From assembly GCA_020736575.1 (NCBI GenBank), contig JAGPYM010000042.1:124001-188000 (forward strand): a DNA stretch of 64,000 bases. Reading direction: 5' to 3'. Both the position numbers and the translations under genes were made by a program. How positions within the stretch are numbered: position 1 is the first letter of the stretch; each line of letters starts with the position of its first letter. Source of the DNA: Thelonectria olida. Its lineage: Eukaryota > Ascomycota > Sordariomycetes > Hypocreales > Nectriaceae. Of this stretch, positions 1 through 10,112 are shown piece after piece. Under the pieces are notes generated by a model, which did not search any database, was not told the DNA's origin, and saw only the letters and a list, made by a program, of their open reading frames with translations.

Positions 1-880
1 AGATTGAAACCCCGCTTGGTTGAGGTGGTGAGTCAGACGTTTATATATGCATGGCGTCTCCTTGGCCGGTTTTCATCTGCGTGACTGCGAGAGGACTTTT
101 GTGGAGGGTATATACAAGATGATAAGAGCTCTGGGCGAAATATTCTATCAATTGGGAATAGACAAGATTGACGCTAAACTGCGGCTCATTATGAGTGTCG
201 TAGGGGCGGCGTGTGGACTTGGGGATTGACAATGACGCTGGGTGCGAGCGAGCTTTCGACTGTTAAGCATGTTGGAACCACAAAGAGTGCTATTTTGATT
301 CCGTATATTTGTTTGGGTTTATTTAGTCCGCCCATTATCTACCTCATTATGAATATCTTGCGGACAAACGCACATCGACTTCGTACTTGAAACGCTCCCG
401 GCCGTTCGCTCAACCAGGCGGCGTGATGACTAATAGTCAATCCGAGTGCTCCGTCCATATTCCCCACACGTTTCTCCTCCTTTTTTATTATTAGAGGCCC
501 AACGGTCAGTGTGTCTATTCTTATGCAGTAGCCGGGAGAAGCAGAATGCCAGTTTTGGGTGTCACCAAACAGGGCCGGGACCAGGTTGCACCCCTGATTA
601 TTTCCGCAAGACAGTGTCAGTCGCAGGGGTCGACTGCAAAAAGAGGCACCTCAGACGGATCATGGCCTTCCATGAAATCTTTGACCAAGCTTGACCCACT
701 CGAGCAGGATTATTTCCGCCTCCAACTTGTGGGGTACGGAACTGGCCCGCTTCGAAAAGGCCTGCACCCGTTTGCCTGCATCGCGGGGATTTTGCCCTTG
801 GCGGATCTTCATCAGCTTTCCTTGCGATAAATCTCTTCCGTCGCCAGACTCGTATCGATCGGAGTTCAATTGACCCCTGA
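1..880. other. No supported gene
   Basis: Frames here are short and mutually inconsistent on both strands. No start, splice pattern or recognisable domain could be supported. The missing 5' end of the transcription factor that begins further downstream may lie here, but no complete Zn2Cys6 motif was found. Confidence 0.5.
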
Positions 881-3116
881 CCACAGCCATTGGCGGGTTG
901 CACTGTGTGGCTGTCCGCCATTTCTGTGGAGCGCGTCGTATTGCGTCAACGTGGCCCGACCCAGACTGCGAGACAGGCAGAGCACGAGGACCTATTACAA
1001 GAGATTGAGGCTCCAAGTCGCACAGCCATCCCTACACCTACGTTGTGCGCTTACAGCCAAATAATGAATCGGCCCTCGAGTGATGCGGAGCAGGCAGCCG
1101 TGCACGCCTGGGAGAGCACCCACATTGTGAGAGAAGGCTGTTTGACGGCTGCCGAGGCGATAGACTACACATATTAGTCGGTGAGGCCTTGAAAACGCCC
1201 CGCGACATGTTTCCTGACATGAGCAGTTTCTACGAATACATGGCACCTTTGACGCCAGTGTTACTGCCCATACTCGGCAACCCTGAAACCCACGTTGCAC
1301 TGTTGACCGATGAACCCATCCTCGCCGTCACGCTTCTGACAATTGCGTCACGTTACCGAACCGCATCAAATGTTGACGGCCTGCGTCGGTCACGAACTAT
1401 CCACGAGAAGCTCTGGTCGCATTTGAGAGGCTTGATTAAGAGCCTCGTGCAGAGAGAAGAGCTGGCGACTCGGTTGCGAGGAGACCCGAACACAGACGCC
1501 ACAGCCCCATGTCATGAACACGACATTCCTACTCCAGTGGATGAGGGGGATATAGGCCTCGACAGCATCGCAGGGCTAGGAACAATCGAGTCACTACTTC
1601 TTTTGACTGATTGGCACCCTAGGGGCTTTGACTCTCTGCTCTTTGAAGACAATGACAACTCATCGACCGTCTCCACAGGATGCAGCGATGAGCCTCAAAG
1701 CCAAGTCCCAAGCGTGGCTGTTCAGAGTCAAGATCCCAATGGGTGGACGGATGAGGTATCGAGAAGCGACCGAACAAGTTCGATGGTGCTGTGTATAGCA
1801 ACAAGCCTGGCACACAGCCTGGGCGTGTTTGAGGCCACATCGACACGTCATGCCAAGTGGCACAAGCATCGCGACGACCATTATCGTGCGAGAGCTAGCC
1901 GTGTGAAGGCTCTTCTACACATTTACACAACACAGCTCTCAACCCGCCTCGCCCGTGCCAACGCGGCCGACCACCACACAGCGGTTTCCTCAGCATTTGC
2001 AAGTCATCTAGGGGGGCTCAACAGCATGTCACATTCCGACCTGAGCTCTCTCTCAGTCACTAATATGTTGAGTTGTGATGATTCCCTTGGGGTCGCAGAC
2101 CAGGTCAATTCCTTCTGGCTGTGTATCACCTCTACAGTACATTCAGGGACCCAGACCTTGTTCCCCTCTAGAGAGTATACATCTGAGATCATCCGAAGCG
2201 GCGGGTACGTCAAGATGATGCAGGACTTTGCCCCCATGGTCGCTAAATTCCGGCACGAGTTTCGTAAGTCCAATATGCCGTTGCTCATCAAACACGTTCT
2301 GGCTATAGAATTCGAGTATATGCGAATGCATATCAACTCGTTAGCATTGCAGGCCGTCACCGAGCGATATCTTCACAATGTATGAGCCAATAAGGTCCCG
2401 CACGCAAACGAACACTCACTGATCAGTAATAGCAACTATCACGCCAATCCTCAGTGGACCAGGCTCAACTACGACTGCACGGCTGTACCCCAGACGATTG
2501 GCAGTTTGTGCGCGATATTGCTGAAGGATGTCGAAGCATGTTGCAAGCCGTAGTATACGGCTTGATCCCTGGGAACCACATTCGACATACGCCCATCCGC
2601 ATCTACTTTCGCATTGCTAGTGGCATCATGTTGCTCCTCAAAACATTCCTCCTGGGTGCACCGCTGCACGAGGTCAACATGAGTATCAACCTGGTGGACG
2701 CAACGGTCGAGGCACTTCAGAACTGTGGACTTGACGAAGCCCATCTAGCAAGCCGTCTCGTTGAACTCCTCAAGCCGCTGCCAGAAGAGCTCCGAGGACG
2801 ATTTGTACGGTTGCCGGCGATCAAGGATAACTCAGGAGTTGCAGATTCTCATTTACGGACTGTCAGACCAGACAAGCCACAGACCGGATCTACGGAATGC
2901 CTCACCCACCGGACAAATGAGTCCCAGACACCAGCGAGATCGAGTGATTTACATACGTATTTCACTTCTGTATGCTCTGGGCTGTCTGACTTTTGTCAAA
3001 GCTCGATGAACGACCTCCGACACGCGCCCACACACTCTGGTTCCTTGCACGCGGGTCAAGATCTTGGGGCAATTGGCGCCGAGGGTTTGAACGCCGACTG
3101 GCTCGAGATGCTCTAA
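881..3116 (+). CDS. Fungal-specific transcription factor, N-terminus not resolved
   Basis: Probable nuclear transcription regulator carrying the middle homology domain of fungal Zn2Cys6 proteins. Proposed exons are about 881-1176, 1227-2379 and 2463-3116. The first intron (50 nt) joins an open frame ending in TAAEAIDYTY to FYEYMAPLTPVLLP, the second (83 nt, GTATGA...CAG) keeps phase 0. Family-like stretches are PILAVTLLTIASRY, then IESLLLLTDWHPRGF, then a SDRTSSMVLCIATSLAHSLGVF-type helix, and in the last exon RIYFRIASGIMLLLKTFLLG. No ATG-led exon with a CX2CX6C cluster was found upstream and a TGA closes the frame at 878-880, so either more 5' exons exist or the DNA-binding end has been lost. 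Domain type is fairly sure. The target genes are unknown. Confidence 0.6.
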
Positions 3117-4395
3117 CCTTGAATACACGAGCCTAGCCTGGTTTTATGGGCAATTCGTCGAGATTTCCATTGCAATGTTTTTTTTGTCCTGAGTCACTGG
3201 AGATGGCTATTTAAGATCGATAGATAATAAGGTACAAAACAGCCTGCTCCCCAGAAAACAGAGAAAGTGTTCGAAAGAGACGCAAGTGATAGTGAGTGCA
3301 ATTGGTTGTCAATAACAACTTGTTCGCAGCTATGGAGAAGGCCACTGCTAAATGCATGTAGTAGGTATCATGAACGATAACTTCTTTGTCATGGTGACTT
3401 GGTGTGCAAAACACCTCGACTATCAAGCTTGATATCAGAAACCGACGTGATGTTGAGCGTTAGATTGAAGAGCCTGGGGAGCTTATAGAAAATTTATTAA
3501 TTTATTCTCCCCATCCAAGTTCGGGGCCATGAATTCTCTCATCTTATCCGCGAATCAACTCCTTGGCTGAAGTTTGTCGGTAAGGCGGACAAATACAGCG
3601 AGGATAGCGCAGCTGAGCTGGGCCCCAGAAGCAGCTAACAAAGAGTCAAGGCCCAAGGGAGAGAGGAGCTATCACAATAAAGCTCGGGATTATATTCGCT
3701 CTCTCATCCCATCTTAGTTCACGGTACCCGGAGGCCTCAGGTTCAGCCTAATGCACTGTCACAGGCTCATGGCCACATCGGACAAATTGGGTTGGAGAAG
3801 AAGCTGAGCTTTGATTCGGGATTGTTGGGGAAAAGACAAGTACATGCTCGGCATTTCGTTGCTGCAATGTCGCAACCCGACACTTGACTTTTCCAGAAGG
3901 CAGACCGGCTCCGAGATACCATCGTGAGAATCAAGCCCGGACATAATGACGCCCAACCCAGTAGTTTCACACTTTCATTCACTCAATGAGTCCTACGAAT
4001 ACACCAAGACCAATCCAATTCCTCGACATGGACGACAGTCTCAGGTTTGCCGACATATGCGGAGTAATCAACTTGTTTTCTGGGGCGTGGTGGCCGTAGA
4101 ATTAGACCGACATGTCCTCGTCCTCGGGGCCGAGATTCCCGACCAAGACAACCCGATAACTAACACCAAGGTACCATCTCCATTAATGTACCCAGATATA
4201 ATTAGTGTCAGGTCACTTGTCACGTTTCGTCACTGCGCGTCTACGCTACGTCCGGGGTTTTTGCCGGCCTCTACCATGTTGACGAAGACACCTCAGCTTC
4301 CCCGTTCGGAGCTCTGGGTAACACGTCTTTGCCGTCGCAGCGAGAAGCGATATCGCCGTCGGAGCCGCTGATAATAAATGACGTACGTAAGTGTG
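3117..4395. other. Intergenic, no supported gene
   Basis: About 1.3 kb between the transcription factor and the membrane protein. Open frames here lack starts, splice partners or recognisable motifs. Confidence 0.45.
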
Positions 4396-4405
4396 TATAT
4401 TTAAA
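4396..4405 (+). promoter_or_regulatory. TATA-like element of membrane protein gene
   Basis: TATATTTAAA lies about 130 bp upstream of the proposed ATG at 4536, a plausible core promoter position for a filamentous fungus. Confidence 0.3.
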
Positions 4406-4535
4406 GGCCGGGTGGTTCCTGTATCGCCTGGCTGTTATTGCAATATTCTTTTCGTTCATTGACGCCCTACATCTCTACACCTGCACATCTTCAACTCTAT
4501 CATCGAACTTGTATCCAGATACAATCTTTTCAACG

Positions 4536-5504
4536 ATGGCATTATCCCTTGGACCTGCATTTGCTGTACTCTGCATTGGTGTGGCAAAGCCAGTGCTGGC
4601 ACAGGACGCTCAATCCAAGGTCGTCCTCGAACAGGCCTTCCGAACACCAGCGCCACCCAATGACGCTTACGCGCAAAACGTTGACCATGTCTTCATTTCG
4701 ACCACGGTCATGTTTCTGATCGCCATGGCATTCATGGTTGTGGCACACCTCGATAGCAAGCGGTACAACTCGTCCGTCCCGAGGGCCATGGTCCTCGGAG
4801 CAGCGTTTTGTGTTGTTCCGGAAGCCATTGACAATTATCTCGCCGGATGCTTTTGGACCCAATCACACAACCCCAAGATGCTCATGTTCTTCCTCATAGG
4901 GCGTGAATTTGACTATTACGTGGGTATCATGTGGTGGGCCTTCGGCGCGATTCTGGGCTATCTCCTCTACGCTGTCTTGCTGAGAGAAGTCAAGACTGGT
5001 ACACTTTGGATATGCCTAGGTCTTTCAGGTCTCGCTGACATCATCCTGGAGGAGATTCTGCTCAACTATGGTGGGATCTACATGTACTTCGGCCATCAGC
5101 CCCTTGTCTTGATAAAGCGTTTTCCTTGGTGGTGGCTATTCTCCAATGTCTCGGCCCTCTTTCTCAGCGTCTGCCTTGCCTATCGCCACCGAGAGTGGTT
5201 CAACGGCTGGAGGAGCGTCTTTATTCTGGCTCTGATGCCATTTTGCTACGTTGGCGCCTGGACACTTTCGGCAATGCCAACCATTTTTGTTATTCAGGGA
5301 GACTTCTCGCCGCTCGCCACTCAAATTGGCGGCCTCCTCACCTGCGCCGTATCTCTGATCCAGACCGGTGCTATGATGCAAATCATCTTGGACCGCGACC
5401 CCTTGGCTTTTGAGGAGACTCCGGCCAGTATGGCCCAAGTGAACCAACCCAATGGATATCTCCTGAACGGCCACAACACTAATGGGAAGCCCAGGAATTG
5501 TTAA
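4536..5504 (+). CDS. Polytopic integral membrane protein, unknown function
   Basis: Single-exon gene of 322 aa. The ATG at 4536 (context CAACGATGG) is the first in frame and begins MALSLGPAFAVLCIG, an N-terminal hydrophobic segment. About seven further hydrophobic spans follow, roughly at residues 48-70, 85-105, 130-152, 160-182, 195-217, 230-250 and 262-285. Polar residues inside or next to the spans are striking: an Asp-Asn pair in VPEAIDNYLAGC, an Arg-Glu-Asp run in GREFDYYVGIMWW, and acidic residues in ADIILEEILLNYGGIYMYFG. This looks more like an enzyme-type membrane protein (cyclase- or oxidase-like) than a simple channel, but I recognise no named family. The tail is hydrophilic and Asn-rich. 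The neighbouring regulator upstream is on the same strand, but no functional link is shown. Confidence 0.75.
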   Translation: MALSLGPAFAVLCIGVAKPVLAQDAQSKVVLEQAFRTPAPPNDAYAQNVDHVFISTTVMFLIAMAFMVVAHLDSKRYNSSVPRAMVLGAAFCVVPEAIDNYLAGCFWTQSHNPKMLMFFLIGREFDYYVGIMWWAFGAILGYLLYAVLLREVKTGTLWICLGLSGLADIILEEILLNYGGIYMYFGHQPLVLIKRFPWWWLFSNVSALFLSVCLAYRHREWFNGWRSVFILALMPFCYVGAWTLSAMPTIFVIQGDFSPLATQIGGLLTCAVSLIQTGAMMQIILDRDPLAFEETPASMAQVNQPNGYLLNGHNTNGKPRNC

Positions 5505-6983
5505 GCTTCACCTACAGGGCAGGCTTGATATTGGGGGTTGTCATTGGCTTTGCTACCCTATCTTCTATTCTTACTTGGTTATTATAAATGTGGTCCGGAA
5601 GAACTTAGTCTGCTGTCTGAGGGGAAGTCAAAAGAAGATCTCCTGGTCCGATAAAATGCGGAGTATGCGCCACGAAGTTGAAGCAATATCGAAGCGCTGA
5701 GGTTTTCCCTATTACGCTTGGGGTTTTCCCATGTTATTAGTCAGGGTACTATATTTCAACTTCATATAGAAATCATTACTCTAAAGTTCTAGGTAATTCG
5801 AGGTATTAAACGCTAAATCGTCGTGGATTAGCAATATGGCGTGTTAAAATCGGCTGCTCAGATACTGTTAATAGGTGCCCGCGAATTCTTAGCCATGGTA
5901 CCTTATGATCTCCCATCAAGTCTCTACTCCTGCTTATATAAAACATCCTTTTTTAGTCAATCTCCTTATCTTCAACGGGTATTTGGTGATATGCTGCCGG
6001 TGAGACGAATTGAGGCCACTAAATTCCTCCAAGTCAGTCCATCTACCGTCAACTTCTCAGTAACACCCTTGAATATTTTCAACACCAAGTTCCTTTTGTA
6101 AGAATTCGGCATTCTTGCTCTCTTCTTGATTGATATATAGCACCCCGAGGGCAACCGGCCCCCAGAGGTTAGCATAATCTCTTCCAATGTAAGCTTTGCC
6201 GTCGTCAGGTTATGTCAATGTGAGCAGTAGTCTCGGGTTACTATGCAATTTCGCTAAGAAAGGCGAGCAAACCTTGGCAGTCACTAATTTACTACCGGAA
6301 AGAAGAGCATTATTGCTGTTGCCAAGAAAATACACACCCAAATCATTCCCCAGTAGTACCCCCAGGTCATGTCTTCAAATTCTAGGGGATTTTGGGCTCA
6401 TTCATATTTTTGGGGTTTGGCAGGCAGCAGGAACAGAACTAGACGGCCTAGAAGGCTAGGAAAGAACTGTCTGTTCGAAAAGACTCGTTGGATCGGGTCG
6501 GTAGGCAAGGCTGGTCGGATTTAAAAGGAAAGAAAAGGTCGGTCTGGCCAGAAGGAAAGGAAAGGAAAAGGGTCAAAATGATAAAGCCTTTTAAAGACTT
6601 GTACAAGCAGATTCTGGCCGCAGCCCGGGTAAAACTTGTGAATGAAACGGCATGTCTTTCCGGTCTATCTACGAGGAAAGGGCGCTTTTCATCACTGCGA
6701 CACAAGGTCGAAGGCTGGGTCTTGTCCGTCGGGCCAGACTGTCAGAAATCTGAAAGGTTGCAAAAGCAAAATCTATTCCTCCAAAGGCCTCCTATCCCTA
6801 CCACAGTATGCAATTGCACACTTTCTTTTTAACAATATTACTAGTTTTCTTAACTTTCGGCCTAGTTTTATAATTTCCATTAGCAGAGACTAAGTACATA
6901 TTCCCTCTTAGTAGTACTTAATATACTAACAAAATTCGCCGACATTCGAGTTCTCTTAACATGTAGAGCGTAAATACTTGACG
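5505..6983. other. Intergenic, degenerate-looking, no supported gene
   Basis: Moderately AT-rich sequence with a purine-rich, repetitive stretch near 6480-6610 (many GGAAAG/AAAGG words). Open frames are short and of biased composition. It may be old transposon debris, but no domain could be read. Confidence 0.4.
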
Positions 6984-7262
6984 TTAATTCCACTTCTGAT
7001 AGCATCCAACCTTGCCAGCGTCAATACAGCAGTCAATGTATTGGTTCCAAAAGATGTCGTTATTAGCCTTGCCATTCTCCCACCACTTCTTGACCTCGAT
7101 CTCATAATAGTCATATCCTACTTGCTTGCCGCACTTGTACGTTGGGTATCGGCTTTTGCCCCTCTTGCAGTCTGTCGCGCTGTTGGCGCACCAGTAGTGA
7201 TACCATCCGGCGTTACATGTTCCCAGGAACAGGAATAAAATGGTCAAGGAATAAAGGTTCAT
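6984..7262 (-). CDS. Small secreted cysteine-rich protein
   Basis: Predicted 92-aa protein starting at the ATG whose first base is 7262. Residues 1-18 (MNLYSLTILFLFLGTCNA) form a typical signal peptide with an Ala-rich cleavage context. The mature part of about 74 aa holds six cysteines (at YWC, DC, KC, DCC and GC) and is rich in Tyr, Trp and Lys, consistent with a compact disulfide-stabilised extracellular protein. Size, secretion signal and an even Cys number are those of candidate effectors or antimicrobial-type proteins. No named family is recognised. It lies less than 1 kb from an AT-rich island and a decayed transposon, a setting common for fast-evolving secreted proteins. Expression is not shown by the sequence. 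Confidence 0.65.
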   Translation of the reverse strand: MNLYSLTILFLFLGTCNAGWYHYWCANSATDCKRGKSRYPTYKCGKQVGYDYYEIEVKKWWENGKANNDIFWNQYIDCCIDAGKVGCYQKWN

Positions 7263-7453
7263 TCTAAGTGTCTTATTCTTAGCAACTTTGTCTCTTTAGT
7301 GGGAAAGGAAAGAACATACTTGATGGGAGCGAAGGAACGTTGAAAAAGGTTTCACTTTGTATGTGGGATCCTTGTAAAGGTCTTCTGACATCCCGTGCTT
7401 GTTGGAGAACTAGCAGACTAGCCCTAATATCTTGGAGGGGATCTCGTCCGCTC

Positions 7454-7460
7454 TATATAC
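7454..7460 (-). promoter_or_regulatory. TATA-like element upstream of secreted protein
   Basis: TATATAG on the minus strand, about 190 bp upstream of the ATG of the small secreted protein. Position and sequence only. Confidence 0.25.
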
Positions 7461-7789
7461 ACCAAATATGGGCTACACAGCAAGATTGAAACGATCCTTC
7501 AGCTCGCACGAGACCCCTGCTCGTTCACTCTCGGGTGTTTTAATGTCCCCGTCTTACTGTGCCGATGCCGTTGACCCTTGGTTGACCGCTCAATCCTCTC
7601 CACTATCGAAATTGACGCAGAGGCAAGTGAGGGGCTTGCTCATGGTCAGAGCTTTTATCTATTTTCTTCGGCGTAGTATCGACTTCTGGAGATTCCTCTT
7701 GATTGGAGAAAAAGATCGCTCACAGACGACCAGCTGTCGGCGAGAGTGGTATTATAGGTGGAGGCAATGGACCCTTATATAGTTTAGGT

Positions 7790-8105
7790 GCTTACTATTT
7801 TATTTGCTGAGCTTTATACAGCATTTAGCAAGCAAATAAAATGTAGGAACTAATAGAACAAATTGATTATTATTAATAGTATAAAGTTATAATAGTAAAA
7901 AAAGTATATATATTAAATAGAATTATAAAATAATAAGAGTATTAATATTAGCTTTTTATAATTTTTAAAAAGTATTTAAAAAGAGAAACTTAAATATAAA
8001 ATAATATATTATTAAAATTTTTAAATAAATAATTTTTTATTATATAAACTATTATATTATATTAAAATAATATATATATATTTATTTTATAATTTATATA
8101 ATATA
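7790..8105. repeat. AT-rich island flanking transposon
   Basis: Almost pure A/T sequence with runs such as repeated TATATA and TTATTA, sharply different from the surrounding coding DNA. It abuts the left inverted repeat of the Fot1-like element. Consistent with RIP-altered repeat DNA, but too degraded to name. Confidence 0.6.
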
Positions 8106-9984
8106 TATATATATAATGTAGTTTATAAGCGAGTGAAACATATAAGCGAGTGAAATACCTAACCACACCTCCCTCCCTTAATATTAAGATAAAATAACAA
8201 TAACATATAAAATCAATTAAAATTAATTACTACTTACTTTCTGGGATATTTCTATATTAGTTTGGCAAGTGCGTGTATTATGGCCGAGTCTCCTGCATGT
8301 GCTATATCGCTGTTCCCTTGTCTCCGTCCGCTTCTGCCGACTACCACTTTACTGTATTTCCTGATGTACCTACGCAGCTATTTCCCTCTAATCTTGCAGC
8401 TCTTCTCCCTTAGCTACTATCATACTCCCTAAAAGCTGGAGATGTGTTTTTTTTGCCCTATGCCGCTTGCTAAATGTCGCATTTGCCTCTCGAAGGTCCT
8501 TATTCTCAGCCTTTAATAATATCATCTAGTGTATTATTCCTCGCGCCCCTTTTGCAAATTAATCTATAGCAGCTAAAATTGATATCGGAGAGCTACCCTA
8601 ATAACGGCTGATTTAAGTTTTAATAAAATTAGTCTGCAAAGTAGCTTTAATTAGGTTGTTTGGGGTCTTCGGAACCTAAATGTTAGATAGTTTGAAATCC
8701 CCCTCTGCTGGCGATGGAGTCTGCAGCCTTACATCTAAGTGAGAAAGTACACTTTCTGGATTATAGGGAATAAGTCCTGTGCCTCTAAAACCTCCCTAGA
8801 TGTTTTTCTCTAATATTGCGCTTTAGAATGCCGCTTTAAATGCAGGAAAGAAGTTAACTTTAGTAATATGTATAATTTGGGCCTTTATTATATACTTAAT
8901 TTATCGACCGTAGGCCTGCTTGAGCGGCCTAAAGCAGCTAATATTAAGTGGCTGGAGGATATGAGATAAGTGCGGCGGTATATATAGAGTAATAATATTG
9001 TTATCCTTATAGAATAGTTCAAATTTGGTCGAATAGTGGCTCTTATGCCCATTTAGGATAAGGAGACAATATGAGCCGGAAGAATGCGTCTTTAAATACT
9101 TATTAAAGTGCCAGATCCATTCTAGGCCTCTCTTATTTATTGTCCAGCTGTTATTTGAGGTTGTAATAACCTAGTCTTGTGGTAGAGTTCTTTTATTATA
9201 CTAGGCTGTAAGGTGATATTAACCTGTAATAATAATAAAGGGCGGGATTGCCCACCTTTAGGAATTAACGCCCTAGATTATAGTAACCTATTTCTTATTT
9301 CCTTGCTGGGCCATTTTTAGTCTTTTATATCGTTTAGCGCTCGTAATGACCATTCTAATAGAGATAATACCTATTATAAATCCAGTCTTATTAAAGTTAT
9401 AGATATCTAACTTTTAAATACTATATTTTGCGATTGTATTCTGCACAAGCTGAAACTAACCCCAAATGATATTTGGATTTTTACATTAGGCCCTTTAATA
9501 GTCATATTTACACATAAAACGCATCTTAATCTCTGGTTGTCACTTGATAAAATTCGAGGCCCAGCACTTGCCGACTGGAGGCGCATTGCGGTCGGTAAGT
9601 AGTTAATTAGCCATATCTTCCATATCGTAAAGCTGGGGAGGAAATGATCGTGCATTTAGGTTGAGGATATATTTAATAATTATCTTCTCTTCTAATCCTA
9701 TGAGCTTTCGCAAATTGGGCATGCTATTGTATTAGGAAGCTCTCCCCTTGAGTCGGCGACTTAGTATTGTTAGACTCACTTCGTAGATCTTTATAGCGGT
9801 CTGTATATTTAAACTTAGGTCTTTCTAAATAGCTCGGACAGTTAAGACCATGCGGCTTTCTTTATTAGGTGGCCCTATTATTATGGGTTAATAAAAGTCA
9901 GTTTGAATGTGGGTAGTCACACGATTGCAGTTGGGTATTTCACTCGCTTATATGTTTCACTTGCTTATGAATTACATTATATTT
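8106..9984 (-). mobile_element. Decayed Fot1/pogo-type DNA transposon
   Basis: About 1.9 kb bounded by imperfect terminal inverted repeats. The left arm (about 8110-8158) carries ATAAGCGAGTGAAA twice, and the right arm (about 9932-9980) is its reverse complement with a few transitions. Minus-strand translation between them gives a broken DDE_1 (Fot1/Tan1-like) transposase. The size matches Fot1-class elements. AT-rich DNA lies on both sides. Confidence 0.8.
8880..9520 (-). pseudogene. Fot1-like DDE_1 transposase pseudogene
   Basis: Reading the minus strand recovers ordered transposase blocks in shifting frames with many stops. About 9520-9300 reads as a NTIAKYSI block followed by LDIYNFNKTGF, where the family has YNFDETGF. 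About 9150-8990 reads as GLEWIWHFNKYLK and then LLILNGHKSH, where the family has LLILDGHxSH. About 8990-8880 reads as PPHLSHILQPLNISCF and RPLKQAYG. Both recognisable catalytic Asp positions are Asn, and several Trp/Gln positions are TAG/TAA stops, all explained by C-to-T/G-to-A change. Not functional. Confidence 0.8.
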
Positions 9985-10112
9985 CTTTATTTTATATTAA
10001 ATTATTAAAATATTAACTTATAATAAAACAATTAATAATACTTATTTAATAACTTGAATTTACTTGCTAAACTTCCTATAAACTCCTAAGTATCCTCCCT
10101 ATATAGTACTAA

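Noticed and set aside
745..870. Possible decayed zinc cluster (KACTRxPASRGFC) upstream of the first transcription factor
   Set aside because: The first and third Cys spacing fits, but the second Cys is Leu and the second half of the cluster is missing; the frame does not connect to the later exons.
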